This document shows positions 31,487-39,926 of a stretch of 64,000 nt of DNA, piece after piece. The notes beneath the pieces are model-generated. The model saw nothing but the letters and a program-made list of their open reading frames with translations, was not told the origin of the DNA and did not search any database. This DNA comes from Chloroflexota bacterium (GTDB taxonomy: Bacteria; Chloroflexota; Anaerolineae; VGOG01): contig JAUWOY010000004.1 of assembly GCA_030611885.1 (NCBI GenBank), positions 1 to 64,000 of the forward strand, read 5' to 3'. Position numbers and translations under genes: made by a program. Within the stretch, counting starts at the first letter, position 1. Every line of letters starts with the position of its first letter.

Positions 31487-31548
31487 AAAAGGGAGCGCGG
31501 CTTAAGTCCGTGCTCCCTTTTGACGCGCTCCGTTCCGGGTGGTATAAT
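31487..31548 (+). promoter_or_regulatory. Terminator fused to promoter of the response regulator
   Basis: AAAAGGGAGC (31487-31496) pairs with GCTCCCTTTT (31512-31521), giving a terminator whose T-tail overlaps the -35: TTGACG (31520-31525), 17 bp, TATAAT (31543-31548). It is the same architecture as the TP units but of unrelated sequence. Confidence 0.85.
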
Positions 31549-31665
31549 TTGCACAGGATTTTCTTAAGTCACCCTTGCGAAGGCTGTGAATGGTGGGCGA
31601 TAGACAGCTTTCGGTGGACGGAGGCGCTTTCGGCTTCGCAAGGGTTCTCGCTGGAAAGGTGACGT

Positions 31666-32361
31666 GTGGTGAGTTCGATCCGGGTTCTGCTGGTGGACGA
31701 CCAGGAGATCGTCCGCCAGGGGTTGACCACGATCCTCAAGTACGCGCCGGGGATAGAGGTGGTGGGTCAGGCCGGCGATGGAAAAGAGGCGGTGGCCCTG
31801 GCCCGCGCTCTCCGGCCCGATGTGGTGCTCATGGACCTGAAGATGCCTCGGCTGGGGGGTATCCCGGCCACGCGGCGCATCTGCGCGGAATTGCCCGACA
31901 CCCAGGTGATCATTCTCACCACGTATGATACCGATGATCTGGTCTTTGAAGGGATCAAAGCTGGGGCCAGGGGTTACCTGCTCAAGGATGCTACCAGCGA
32001 GACACTGGTAGAGGCTATCCGGGGCGTGGTGCGGGGAGAATCGCGGATTGATCACGGCGTGGCGCGCAAAGTGCTGAACGAGTTCCAGCGATTGGCCACC
32101 CAGGCGCCAGCTCGTCCTGTCCCCCGGCCCGCGCAGGACGAGCCTATCATCGAGCCCCTCACCCCCCGCGAGGAGGATGTGCTCCACCTGCTGGTTGAGG
32201 GGTTATCGAACAAGGAGATCGGCGCCCGGTTGCACCTGACCGAGGGGACGGTCAAGAACTACGTCAGCGCCGTCATCGCCAAGCTCCAGGCCAACGACCG
32301 CACGCACGCCGTGGTCACTGCTCTGCGGCGCGGTCTGGTGGATCTCAGACCGGGATCGTGA
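31666..32361 (+). CDS. NarL/FixJ-type response regulator
   Basis: The 231-residue protein has a receiver domain at 5-120 with phospho-acceptor Asp57 (VVLMDLKMP), the acidic pair Asp11-Asp12 and Lys at TSETL-preceding LLKDA. A short Pro-rich linker and a LuxR-type helix-turn-helix follow (LTPREEDVLHLLVEGLSNKE, GARLHLTEGTVKNYVS). It starts at GTG with GGAAAGG upstream. The receiver and kinase types match the orphan histidine kinase at 24153. It converges with and overlaps the M24 gene by 17 bp at their 3' ends. Confidence 0.93.
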   Translation: MVSSIRVLLVDDQEIVRQGLTTILKYAPGIEVVGQAGDGKEAVALARALRPDVVLMDLKMPRLGGIPATRRICAELPDTQVIILTTYDTDDLVFEGIKAGARGYLLKDATSETLVEAIRGVVRGESRIDHGVARKVLNEFQRLATQAPARPVPRPAQDEPIIEPLTPREEDVLHLLVEGLSNKEIGARLHLTEGTVKNYVSAVIAKLQANDRTHAVVTALRRGLVDLRPGS

Positions 32362-33538
32362 GGCTCTCCAGGTCGCGCGGATAGTAGGTGATCAATTCCA
32401 GGCCGTCCTCAGCGATGACGACCGTGTCGGAGTGACGGAAGCCGCCCAGCCCGGTGACGTAGAGGCCCGGCTCGACGGTGAGGACCATGCCCGGTTGCAG
32501 CACGGTGTGATCGCCGCTGTCGAGGAACGGCCCCTCGTGATAGCGCAGGCCGATGCCGTGGCCGCTGTGGTGCTTCCAGTAGGGCATCAAGTCGTGCGCT
32601 TCGTAATAGTGCCGCACGGCTCGGTCCACCTCGCTGCATTTGGTCCCCGGTCTCAGGGCCTCGAAGGCGACTTCCTGGGCAGCCTTCATGTGTTCGAAGA
32701 AACGCCGCTGCTCGTCGTTGGGCGGGCCGATGATCATGGTGCGTTCCAGTTCCGAATGATAGCCCCACATCGCTGCGCCCGCGCCAGTGACCAGCACGTC
32801 GCCGGTCATGAAAGTGACGTTCATGGCCAGGGCGTGGGGAATGGCTGCGTGCCGCCCGATCTGGCCACGATAGCCCGCCTCTGCGCCCTGGGAGAACATG
32901 CTCCGTGCGCGGTAGAGCGACCCCAGCGTGTCCACCAACGCCAGCGTCGCCTCCTGGCTGGCGCGCAGGCTCACCTCCGTCTCCGTCGCGCCGACCCGCG
33001 TGTAGCGTTGCAGCAGCCGGTGGGCCAGATTGCCCCACTTTGCGCTCTCGCGGATGAGGGCCAGCTCGGCGGGGCTCTTGACCGCCATCTGCGCTTCCAC
33101 AAAACTGCTGATCCGGACCACTTCAGCGCCGGTCAACTCCGAGAGGGTCGGTCCCTGGTAGCCCAGGATCCAGGGGTAGCCGTCGGTGTCGGCGCCGACG
33201 CGGCCAGCGATCCCCATGTCCTCCAGAACGCCCTTGAGAACGACCATCGGGTGCGGATCGTCGGGATACTCAGGGTAGTGATCCACGCGATCCACCACCG
33301 CCTCGGCCTGAGCGTGTTCGAGCTCCAGGCGCGGCACAAAGAGCGCGCGCGCGCCCTGCGCGTTGACGGCCAGCGCCATGGGGCGTTCCGTGGGGATGAA
33401 GGCAAAGTCAGTGAAATAGGTTACGTAGTAGTTGTCGAACAGGACCGCGCCCGACAACCCCTCTGCGCTGAGATACTCGACCAGCCGTCGCGCACGCGCC
33501 TCGAATTCTGCTTTGGGAATTTGAATAGACGGGTACAT
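32345..33538 (-). CDS. M24 (creatinase/aminopeptidase P-fold) protein with altered metal ligands
   Basis: The start MYPSIQIPKAEFEARARRL has a perfect GGAGGAAAA site. The 397-residue protein has the N-terminal creatinase domain and the pita-bread domain. HHSGHGIGLRYHEGP and LTVEPGLYV are retained. However, the two aspartates of the DxG...SDxTRT block are replaced (VLVTGAGAAMWGYHSELERT), and the last ED motif reads FRHSDTVV. Of five metal ligands, apparently only His and one Glu remain. It may act without metal like creatinase, on a non-peptide amide, so Xaa-Pro peptidase should not be assumed. The neighbouring gene encodes a nucleoside phosphorylase. Confidence 0.85.
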   Translation of the reverse strand: MYPSIQIPKAEFEARARRLVEYLSAEGLSGAVLFDNYYVTYFTDFAFIPTERPMALAVNAQGARALFVPRLELEHAQAEAVVDRVDHYPEYPDDPHPMVVLKGVLEDMGIAGRVGADTDGYPWILGYQGPTLSELTGAEVVRISSFVEAQMAVKSPAELALIRESAKWGNLAHRLLQRYTRVGATETEVSLRASQEATLALVDTLGSLYRARSMFSQGAEAGYRGQIGRHAAIPHALAMNVTFMTGDVLVTGAGAAMWGYHSELERTMIIGPPNDEQRRFFEHMKAAQEVAFEALRPGTKCSEVDRAVRHYYEAHDLMPYWKHHSGHGIGLRYHEGPFLDSGDHTVLQPGMVLTVEPGLYVTGLGGFRHSDTVVIAEDGLELITYYPRDLESLTIPV

Positions 33539-33636
33539 TTTTCCTCCTCTCAAAAATCTCGTGTCAACTGGCACACCAGGCTCGGTTGGCCGCGCCGGGG
33601 TCGCGTTGGGGCGGCCCATCCCTCGGCGTGGATTCC

Positions 33637-34395
33637 CTAACTATGAGACTCGCCTGCAATCGCGGTCAAGGTCTCCAATATGAGGTCTTGGAGATTACTC
33701 ATGGCTTGTTTAATGCGCGCAAATCCTTCGTCCCACTCCTGGCCTTCAACACAATCTGAAACTACACAAGCGTATACAGCCGATATGCCTACCACTCTGC
33801 TGACAGCGTAGAAATGCGACGTGTCCATGTTGACGACTTCCGCTCCAACTTCGCGCCATTCTGCGACCTTATCAGGATACTCTCGATATATTGCGTCAGT
33901 GGTCCAAACCTTGACTCCACGAATTGATACGCCGGTCTTGGCAGCGCACTCACGAAGATGGTAAGCTAGCTCGCTATCGGGATATACGAATTCGGCGTCC
34001 GGGAGGTATTCGCGCGAAGTCCCGTCGGAAACAACTGCGGCATCCGCAAGAACTATCTGACCAATAGGAGTGGTTCGAGTTAATGAGCCAGCGTATCCAT
34101 ATCCGACAATCTTCTTGATTCCGTAGTGGGCCAGTTCTTCTAGCACAGTGGCTGACAGGGGACCGCCGTACAGACAATCCAGAGCAAGGATTTTGCTGCC
34201 CGCAACTTGCCCAACGAACTGGTGCGACCTATCCAGGTGGGAAAAGAGGGGCTCTGATAGCGGTTCAACTGAAAGCTTGTGCTTCATATTGTAGAACCGG
34301 CAGAATCCGACAACCGCCAGTGAGCAGCCTTCCACCTCTGGCGGTAGAGAGTCACGTCTGAGGAACTTTCCAGGCGTTATGATAGGCTGTGACAA
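33637..34395 (-). CDS. Nucleoside phosphorylase superfamily enzyme
   Basis: I choose the TTG at 34395 (LSQPIITPGKFLRR) because of its GGAGGAAGATAC site; upstream codons overlap the DUF456 gene in another frame. The 252 residues contain VGYGYAGSLTRTTPIGQIVL (phosphate/ribose loop), DAAVVSDGTSREYLP, and VVNMDTSHFYAVSRVVGIS, corresponding to the MEs nucleoside-binding block, here with Asp. Expected reaction: phosphorolysis of a purine nucleoside or uridine to base and ribose-1-phosphate. It lies between the DUF456 and M24 genes on the same strand. Confidence 0.85.
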   Translation of the reverse strand: MSQPIITPGKFLRRDSLPPEVEGCSLAVVGFCRFYNMKHKLSVEPLSEPLFSHLDRSHQFVGQVAGSKILALDCLYGGPLSATVLEELAHYGIKKIVGYGYAGSLTRTTPIGQIVLADAAVVSDGTSREYLPDAEFVYPDSELAYHLRECAAKTGVSIRGVKVWTTDAIYREYPDKVAEWREVGAEVVNMDTSHFYAVSRVVGISAVYACVVSDCVEGQEWDEGFARIKQAMSNLQDLILETLTAIAGESHS

Positions 34396-34418
34396 AGTAT
34401 CTTCCTCCTTTTGGCGTC

Positions 34419-34913
34419 TCACGCCCAGGCCCAGATCGCCCACAGCGCGATCATCATCAACCCTACCCCAAACCGCAACACGAAAGCCCAGCCCCAGCCA
34501 ATGGCCATGCCTTTGGTGACCGCCAGCGCCTTTCCGTGATCTCTGCTGGAGATAAATTCGGCCAAGAAGAGCGCGCCCAGCGCGGCAGCGATCCCGCCCA
34601 GGGGACTGAAGACGATGCTGCCCACTATCCCCGCGATGAAGGCGACGGCGATAGAAAGCCACCTGGCGCCCTTTTGGCGAGCCTTCCTGCTCATCAGCAG
34701 GTTGTCGGAAATCTCACCCAGGATGGCCAACACGGTGATGATGATGAACAGCACCGCGCCCAGCGTCCCGAAACCGCTGATAATCCCGTAGATCAGGGCC
34801 AGCAGCCAGATGACAATGAGCCCAGGGAAAACGGGGACGATGAGCCCGCAGAGGGTCACCAGCATCCCCAGGAGTATTAGCAGGTTGAGTAGAAGCTCTA
34901 ATCCGGGGTCCAT
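34419..34913 (-). CDS. DUF456 membrane protein
   Basis: The 164 residues form about five membrane helices, starting MDPGLELLLNLLILLGML. The Gly-rich stretches (AFIAGIVGSIVFSPLGGIAA, LGALFLAEFIS) typical of DUF456 are present. It starts one base after the stop of the truncated helicase with a GAGGAAA site. The function of the family is unknown; Gly-zipper content suggests an oligomeric membrane protein. Confidence 0.85.
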   Translation of the reverse strand: MDPGLELLLNLLILLGMLVTLCGLIVPVFPGLIVIWLLALIYGIISGFGTLGAVLFIIITVLAILGEISDNLLMSRKARQKGARWLSIAVAFIAGIVGSIVFSPLGGIAAALGALFLAEFISSRDHGKALAVTKGMAIGWGWAFVLRFGVGLMMIALWAIWAWA

Positions 34914-34914
34914 G

Positions 34915-36204
34915 TTATTTCCTCGTCCAGCGCATCAATCTGCGCATGTCCTCCACAGCCTCAAAGTCCAGGCTCCGCTCGTGCACTCGGTGCCCATCTT
35001 GTGCGCTTTGCAGCAGTTCCTGCAGCCGATTCTTACGTCGCTCCAGGGAGCGGAGGAGGGCGTAGGTGCTGGAGGCCAGCCGTCGCTGGAGGATGACCAG
35101 AGCGAAGGCCACGTTGCGCCGCTTATCTCGGGTCAGGGCCCTGTTGTACTGCTCCTTGACGTAGCGGGAGAGGTCGTTGTACAAGTCCTTCTCCCGGGGC
35201 GACTCGGTGCCTAGATTGAAAGGCATGGTCTCCATGTAGCGGGGCAAGAAGAGCGGCCTGCCCTCAAAGTCCTTCAGGTCTTCCTTGACGCGGCGGATGA
35301 AGAGGGGATTGTCCTTGTTGCGGATGGACGCCGCCAGCAGCTCGCTGGTGGCGAAGAAACCGGGCTCCAGCAAGTCCAGAAAGAGGCGGAAGTTCTCTGG
35401 ATCGCCCTTGTGGGGTGTGGCGGTCAGAAAGAGCAGATGAGTGGTGCTGCGCGAGAGGACTTGCCCCAACCGGTAGCGGCCCGTCCTTTCCAGCTTGTTG
35501 CCGTAGAGGTACGCGCTCATCTTGTGCGCCTCGTCCACGATGACCAGGTCGAAGTGCACCGAAGCCAGGGAGGGAAGGAGGTCATCCTGCTTGGCAAAGT
35601 CCATCGAGGTGATGATCTGCATCTCGCGCTGCCAGACGTTCTCGCCGTACAGGGCGTCAATCACCCCCCGGTCAATGACCACGAAGGTCTCCTCGAATCG
35701 CTCCTTCATCTCGCGCCGCCATTGGTCCTTGAGGTGACCTGGCACCACGGTGAGGATGCGGCGGGCCAGGTGGCGGAGTTTCAGTTCCTTGAGGACCAGG
35801 CCGGCCATGATCGTCTTGCCTGCGCCAGGGTCATCGGCGATGAGGAAGCGAATGCGGGGCAGGCTGAGCACGTAGCCGTAGACCGCCTCGATCTGGTGGG
35901 GGAGCGGGTCAATCTTGGAGGTGTTCATCGCCAGCAGGGGATCGTAGAGGGAGGCAAAGCGGTAGCGGCGGGCTTCCAGGCCCAGGAAAACCTCGCGGGG
36001 CGGCGCGGCAAAGTCGGCCTCCACCAGCGCGATCTGCAACTGGGCCAATTCCTCGCGGGGGATCAGTTGGTCCACGTGCTCACCGGAGCCGGTAGTAGCA
36101 CCGACCAGGTGGACATAGTCACCCACGTCCTCCACCAACTTGACCTCCACCGGCTCGGGCCAGCGGGGGCTTTGGATGATGTGGCCGGCTTGGATTTCGG
36201 GCAT
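34915..36204 (-). pseudogene. SNF2-type helicase, C-terminal half missing
   Basis: The start MPEIQAGHIIQSPRWPEPV has a GGAGGAAAA site; the frame upstream is promoter and terminator. In 429 residues there is an N-terminal SH3-like segment, DPLPHQIEAVYGYVL (Q motif), Walker A LIADDPGAGKTIMAG, DEAH-type IVDEAHKMSA and motif III LFLTATPHKGD. The frame ends in MRRLMRWTRK, shortly after RecA-like domain 1. Motifs IV-VI (RecA-like domain 2) needed for activity are absent; complete relatives such as DISARM-type helicases are about 900-1000 residues. It is a relic of a defence helicase or a dominant regulator; no partner methylase is adjacent. Confidence 0.8.
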
Positions 36205-36249
36205 TTTTCCTCCTTCGCCTTCTGCTCCCTCTATCTGGTTACTGAGCAT

Positions 36250-36278
36250 AGTATACCAGGTTTCGGCTCCTTTGGCAA
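36250..36278 (-). promoter_or_regulatory. Promoter before the truncated helicase
   Basis: On the minus strand: TTGCCA (36278-36273), 17 bp, TATACT (36255-36250), giving a transcript that starts about 40 nt before the helicase start. It directly follows the terminator at 36283-36316. Confidence 0.65.
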
Positions 36279-36282
36279 TACC

Positions 36283-36316
36283 AAAAAAGCCACCTGCGCG
36301 GTTGACGCAAGTGGCT
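36283..36316 (-). terminator. Terminator repeat, second copy (end of SdpI gene)
   Basis: The hairpin GCCACTTG / CAGGTGGC with TTTTTT on the minus strand is about 70 bp after the SdpI stop. Loop and flanks (AAAAAAGCCACCTGCGCGGT on plus, and TTTGGCAA beyond) match the GH57 terminator at 14049-14090, a dispersed terminator repeat. Confidence 0.8.
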
Positions 36317-36385
36317 TCTGGCTTCGGCGGATAGCTTTGTGCTTCGTGAGCTAATCCATCCAGGCCCAAACGCTGAGCTGAGCCG

Positions 36386-37027
36386 CTACTTCATTTCCTT
36401 CTTGTATTCAAAATAGGAATAGACGACCGTATAAGCAGCAACTAGAATCGCTGGAACGAGGACGAAGTAGACAGCATAGCTCTGGAAGAATATCCCCACA
36501 ATGGCAATCACTCCAGAGATCTTGAACAGCTTCCCACCCATTCTATGGGTTTTGTCCCACACCTTGTCACTGCTTAACGTCCAGGGAGTCCTGATTCCAA
36601 TAAACCAGTTTTGTTTCGTATTCTCGACAAGGATACCGGCCCCGATAAACATGATCCCCGCCGCGATGGGAAGAAATACATTAGGGCTCAGCTTGATTCC
36701 AATATTCCACAGAATCGTTTGGAAGTAGACGAAAATCATGAAAATCATAAACAGAATCACGAATCCATCGTAATACTTTCTGAACTTCTCAATGTTCTCC
36801 CGTAATGGATCCATTCTGGGAACGGCCATGAAAAGCAAGGCCAGTCCAACAAGGGTAATAGGTATCAAGAACAACCCCCAGAATTTCGAAAGATAGTCAT
36901 CCACTTGTCCCTTAGCGTTCCAATGTGAGGCCATCTGCTCCGGCATCTGAGGGTAATAATAGACGCCGATGGCAAAGGAGAGCAATGCTATCCCAACGAT
37001 GAGGATCTCACTTTTTCTCACGCTCAT
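36386..37027 (-). CDS. sdpI-like: SdpI/DUF1648-type membrane protein
   Basis: The start MSVRKSEILIVGIALLSF with a GGAGG site gives 213 residues and six membrane helices. The DUF1648 signature PEQMASHWNAKGQVDDYLSK is near residue 30-48, and the SdpI block (NWFIGIRTPWTLSSDKVWDK) with TH-R and the terminal YSYFEYKKE follow. In Bacillus, SdpI gives immunity to the SdpC toxin and sequesters the repressor SdpR. No SdpR-like gene is adjacent here, so this is a family assignment only. Confidence 0.9.
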   Translation of the reverse strand: MSVRKSEILIVGIALLSFAIGVYYYPQMPEQMASHWNAKGQVDDYLSKFWGLFLIPITLVGLALLFMAVPRMDPLRENIEKFRKYYDGFVILFMIFMIFVYFQTILWNIGIKLSPNVFLPIAAGIMFIGAGILVENTKQNWFIGIRTPWTLSSDKVWDKTHRMGGKLFKISGVIAIVGIFFQSYAVYFVLVPAILVAAYTVVYSYFEYKKEMK

Positions 37028-37177
37028 GTCTCTAACCTCCGTGTTTGTTTTGTATGTGAAGCTGTGGCGAATTCCTCCACCGGGCAGACACGCAGAACCT
37101 GGGCGTCTTGACAAGGCGGCGCCCCAGCCATGCTGCCTTGGAATCCCCCACCACTATATGAGACCAAAATCGGGCGG

Positions 37178-37205
37178 CCTCTACAAAAAGACCGCCCGAA
37201 CGGAA
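37178..37205 (-). terminator. Hairpin after the dodecin gene
   Basis: GGGCGG and CCGCCC form a stem 7-35 bp after the dodecin stop, followed on the minus strand by a weak T-run (GATTTTGG). It may act as a terminator or as an mRNA stabiliser. Confidence 0.5.
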
Positions 37206-37211
37206 TCCGGC

Positions 37212-37427
37212 TCAGTCGTCAACCCGATACTTGAAGGAGACCTTCACCTTCGCACGGTAAGCACGAACCTCTCCGTCCTCAAGCTGCATGTCCAGCTCGA
37301 CGACCTCGGCGATGCGAAGATCATGCAAGCTCTTCGCCGCCGTCTCCACGGCCGCCGCCGCAGCCTTCTCCCACGACTCGGTGCTGGTTCCAACCAGCTC
37401 GATCACTTTGTACACACTTTCTGCCAT
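37212..37427 (-). CDS. Dodecin flavin-binding protein
   Basis: The 71 residues MAESVYKVIELVGTSTESW ... VSFKYRVDD match dodecin almost along the whole length (ELVGTS, SWEKAA, AAKSLHDLRIAEVVELD, YRAKVKVSFKY). Dodecins form hollow 12-mers that store FMN/riboflavin or related flavins and quench their reactivity. A GGAGAGG-type site precedes the start. Confidence 0.95.
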   Translation of the reverse strand: MAESVYKVIELVGTSTESWEKAAAAAVETAAKSLHDLRIAEVVELDMQLEDGEVRAYRAKVKVSFKYRVDD

Positions 37428-37484
37428 TTTCCTCTCCTTTCTCTTGAGCGGACCCGATGAGCCCGCTTGTTAGAATAAGCTATT

Positions 37485-37748
37485 TCAAGCCAAACAGCTT
37501 TTGGAACGAAAAAGCTCCCCGTCAGCCAACGAGTAGATGTCTTCCTCAGGATCACTCAGCAAAGCGAAGGCCGGATTACGGGCCGCTGCCTGCAACCACT
37601 CAGTTTCATCCCATTCATCGCTGCGAGGGTACAAGACAATTATGCGTACACGCATTGGGCCAGGAATAGGAAGTAAACTGTCCAGTTGAAGTTGATGATG
37701 CTCGTCAATTACTCCTGTCGTTTCTATGGCCGTCATTGCTACTTCCAT
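37485..37748 (-). CDS. Small antitoxin-like protein, apparently without a toxin
   Basis: The 87 residues have an N-terminal beta pattern (AIETTGVIDEHHQLQLDSLL, then MRVRIIVLYP) seen in a frequent cyanobacterial/Chloroflexi antitoxin-like family, and a C-terminal SDPEEDIYSLADGE segment that normally continues into a toxin gene. Nothing coding for a PIN or RelE-like toxin follows before the dodecin gene. It is probably an orphan remnant of a module. Confidence 0.6.
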   Translation of the reverse strand: MEVAMTAIETTGVIDEHHQLQLDSLLPIPGPMRVRIIVLYPRSDEWDETEWLQAAARNPAFALLSDPEEDIYSLADGELFRSKSCLA

Positions 37749-37867
37749 TACTCACCACCTCTCTTGATCAAACCAGAATGAGGCCTGGTGGGATAGATAG
37801 CCAACGAAGCTATTCTACCAAACGAGAAGCCAATTGTAAAGAAATCTGTAGCCACGCCAGAGGCTGA

Positions 37868-38506
37868 TCAGTGCTCGACGGTTACTTCCACTTCACAGGG
37901 CTCCGGGTAGTTGCCTGATTTGTCCACCACGACCAGGCGGAAGGTGTAAGCGCCGGCGGGAAGGGGCGAGGTGTCCCAAATACCCAGGATGCCATCAACC
38001 ACCGTGTGCTCGAAGCTCTGCACGTGCGACCACTCGATTGCCCCCTCGTGACGAAACTCGAACTTGTAGTAGTCAAAGAAGTCAATTTGCGCTGAGCCCC
38101 TGATTTCCACAACCCCTTTCAGAACGGCGTTCACCGTAGGATAAGTGAGCTTGGCCTGAGGATTGGGGCAGTCGGGCAGGACAACAGGTCCGGGCGTCAG
38201 AGTGGAAGTAACCACAGGTGTCTGCGTGAGACTGGGAGTGGGCGTGAGTAAAGCTGGGCTTGGCGTCCCAGTAGGATTAAGCGTGGATGCGGGTGGAGTA
38301 TAAGTTGGATAAGGGGTATAGGTAGGATAAGGAGTGTACGTAGGCAGGGGTGGCAGGGGTGGCTGGGTCACCAGTACCGTGATTTCAACAGGCTTTGGAG
38401 GTGGTTGGGTTACAATCACTGTGACCTCGACGATTTCCGGCGTTGGTGTAGCCTGACAAGCAGTCAGCAGTACGATGAGCACTACGAGTAATGTGGCTTT
38501 CTTCAT
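37868..38506 (-). CDS. PT-rich lipoprotein with a beta domain
   Basis: The 212 residues start with lipoprotein signal MKKATLLVVLIVLLTAC (lipobox LTAC). A Pro/Thr/Tyr-rich spacer with TYTPYP repeats and a ~90-residue beta-sandwich follow (KLTYPTVNAVLKGVVEIRGS ... PAGAYTFRLVVVDKSGNY), similar to Ig-like/FlgD-type folds. It would be anchored outside the membrane and hold the beta domain away from the cell. The ligand is unknown. Confidence 0.85.
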   Translation of the reverse strand: MKKATLLVVLIVLLTACQATPTPEIVEVTVIVTQPPPKPVEITVLVTQPPLPPLPTYTPYPTYTPYPTYTPPASTLNPTGTPSPALLTPTPSLTQTPVVTSTLTPGPVVLPDCPNPQAKLTYPTVNAVLKGVVEIRGSAQIDFFDYYKFEFRHEGAIEWSHVQSFEHTVVDGILGIWDTSPLPAGAYTFRLVVVDKSGNYPEPCEVEVTVEH

Positions 38507-38541
38507 TGTTGTCTCCTTCGTGTTAGACGCATAATAATAGG

Positions 38542-38615
38542 CACCCCTGGAGGGATTCGAACCCCCGGCCCACTGCTTAGAAGGCAGTTGCTCTCATCCA
38601 CTGAGCTACAGGGGC
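38542..38615 (-). tRNA. tRNA-Arg (anticodon UCU)
   Basis: The minus strand folds as a cloverleaf: acceptor GCCCCTG/CAGGGGT, D arm AGCTC, anticodon stem ACTGC/GCAGT with loop CTTCTAA giving anticodon TCT, and TPsiC arm with GGTTCGAATC. The 3' CCA is not encoded. It reads AGA codons. Confidence 0.93.
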
Positions 38616-38643
38616 ACGTACTCTAAACTACAAAGTTCAAAGC

Positions 38644-39072
38644 TCAAAGTTCAAACAGTTTCTCCAACTCCCCCTCGGCTACGAAAGATTCAAAGGCCGC
38701 CAGCGATGGGAAAACTCGCGTCGAGAGGAACCTAACCACCCAGTTCTCGGCCAGAGGCGAAATGGTGAGGACCGGCTTGCCGGCCCGGTAGGCCTGCCAC
38801 ATCTCGACGGCGGTGCCCATGCTGGCCTCAGGAAGGTAGGCGATGAGCACGTCGGCCTGCGCAGCCTCCGCCGCCATTTCCAGCAGGGTCCGCTTGGCCT
38901 CCTCAGGCCCGTAATTCAGGCCACCATCCGGGTGCAACTCCATGGGATCAACGATCTCGGCCTCGGTGAAGCGAGCCTTGATGGCCGCCCCGATGGCCGC
39001 ACGATAACTTTGGTCGTGGATGCCTACCTCGGCGAGAGAACCCTGCATGATGCCGGCGATGAAGAACCTCAA
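38644..39072 (-). CDS. Nucleoside 2-deoxyribosyltransferase-like protein
   Basis: The 142 residues start MRFFIAGIMQGS. The segment QADVLIAYLPEASMGTAVEM with the Glu of GTAVEM, followed by GKPVLTIS, matches the active-site region of nucleoside 2-deoxyribosyltransferase-fold enzymes, in which the Glu is the nucleophile. The same fold is used by NAD-cleaving TIR-related enzymes. It starts 3 bp after the E1-like gene and so belongs to the 41962-38644 operon. Confidence 0.75.
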   Translation of the reverse strand: MRFFIAGIMQGSLAEVGIHDQSYRAAIGAAIKARFTEAEIVDPMELHPDGGLNYGPEEAKRTLLEMAAEAAQADVLIAYLPEASMGTAVEMWQAYRAGKPVLTISPLAENWVVRFLSTRVFPSLAAFESFVAEGELEKLFEL

Positions 39073-39075
39073 CCT

Positions 39076-39918
39076 CTAGCCCCCGATCTCCAGAACTTCG
39101 ACGGTGCCTGCCTCGGCATCCATGAACAGCATTTTATGTCGCAAGAGCTGGCCCCGACCCAGGAGGATTTTCAACACCTCTTGCACTTGCCAGGCCGCTA
39201 CCATCATGGGCGTGGCAGCGGGACAACCTAACTGCACCTCGATGCCCTGCTGGGGCACACTGCCCCCGCCGTAGAGGGCCCGCAATCCCTCATCCCCCGG
39301 GAAAATGGTCATCACCTGACCCACATAGCCGGCGATGGCTCCATGCACCATGGGAATGCCCAGCTCCTGAGCCGCCTCCTGTAACGTGAGGCGGGTGGGC
39401 AAACGATCGAGGGCATCAACGACCACCTCAGCGCCATCCAACAGCCGGGGCAAGTTCTCCCTGGTGGCCTCCTCAGGATGGACGACGACTTCCACCGCCG
39501 CGTTGATCTGGGCTACCTTGGCTCGAGTCACTTCGGCTTTCAAAAGACCCAGATCAGCTTCGGCGCTCAGAACTTGGCGATTAAGGTTGTGGTCTAAGAA
39601 CACGTCGCCGTCCACGACGATTAGCCGGCCCACCCCCATGCGGGCCAGCCCCTCGACCACGCTTCCCCCCAATCCGCCCAGGCCCACCACCGCCACCGTG
39701 GAGCGCAGCAGCCTGATCTGCCCTTCCCACCCCACTGTGCCCAAGCTGCGCAGATAGCGACGGGGCAGGACGCGGGCCTCCAGAGCTGCTAGCTCTACCG
39801 CCCTGGACGAAACGCCGAATTCCCTGGCCACGGCCCGAACCCGATCCAAGCCAATGGCTTCGATGCCCTCCGTGGCTTCGGCCGACTCCCGAATCCGCGC
39901 CTGCAGCGAGCGGTCCAT
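39076..39918 (-). CDS. E1-like (ThiF/MoeB/HesA) adenylating enzyme
   Basis: The start MDRSLQARIRESAEATEGIE gives 280 residues. The nucleotide-binding VAVVGLGGLGGSVVEGLARM lies at about 70-90, with the E1 block VVDGDVFLDHNLNRQVL and the downstream VQLGCPAATPMMVAAWQVQE. There is no CxxC zinc pair of the MoeB type, resembling ThiF-like variants. Such enzymes activate the C-terminal Gly of a ubiquitin-like protein or modify a peptide. No ThiS/MoaD-like gene lies nearby, and the two upstream genes are unknown, so its partner is open. Confidence 0.85.
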   Translation of the reverse strand: MDRSLQARIRESAEATEGIEAIGLDRVRAVAREFGVSSRAVELAALEARVLPRRYLRSLGTVGWEGQIRLLRSTVAVVGLGGLGGSVVEGLARMGVGRLIVVDGDVFLDHNLNRQVLSAEADLGLLKAEVTRAKVAQINAAVEVVVHPEEATRENLPRLLDGAEVVVDALDRLPTRLTLQEAAQELGIPMVHGAIAGYVGQVMTIFPGDEGLRALYGGGSVPQQGIEVQLGCPAATPMMVAAWQVQEVLKILLGRGQLLRHKMLFMDAEAGTVEVLEIGG

Positions 39919-39926
39919 GCCCAACC

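Noticed and set aside
31564-32187. Minus-strand frame of 207 codons
   Set aside because: It is antisense to the response regulator.
36205-36369. Longer start for the truncated helicase
   Set aside because: It would translate the terminator hairpin and promoter; the ATG at 36204 has a perfect ribosome-binding site.
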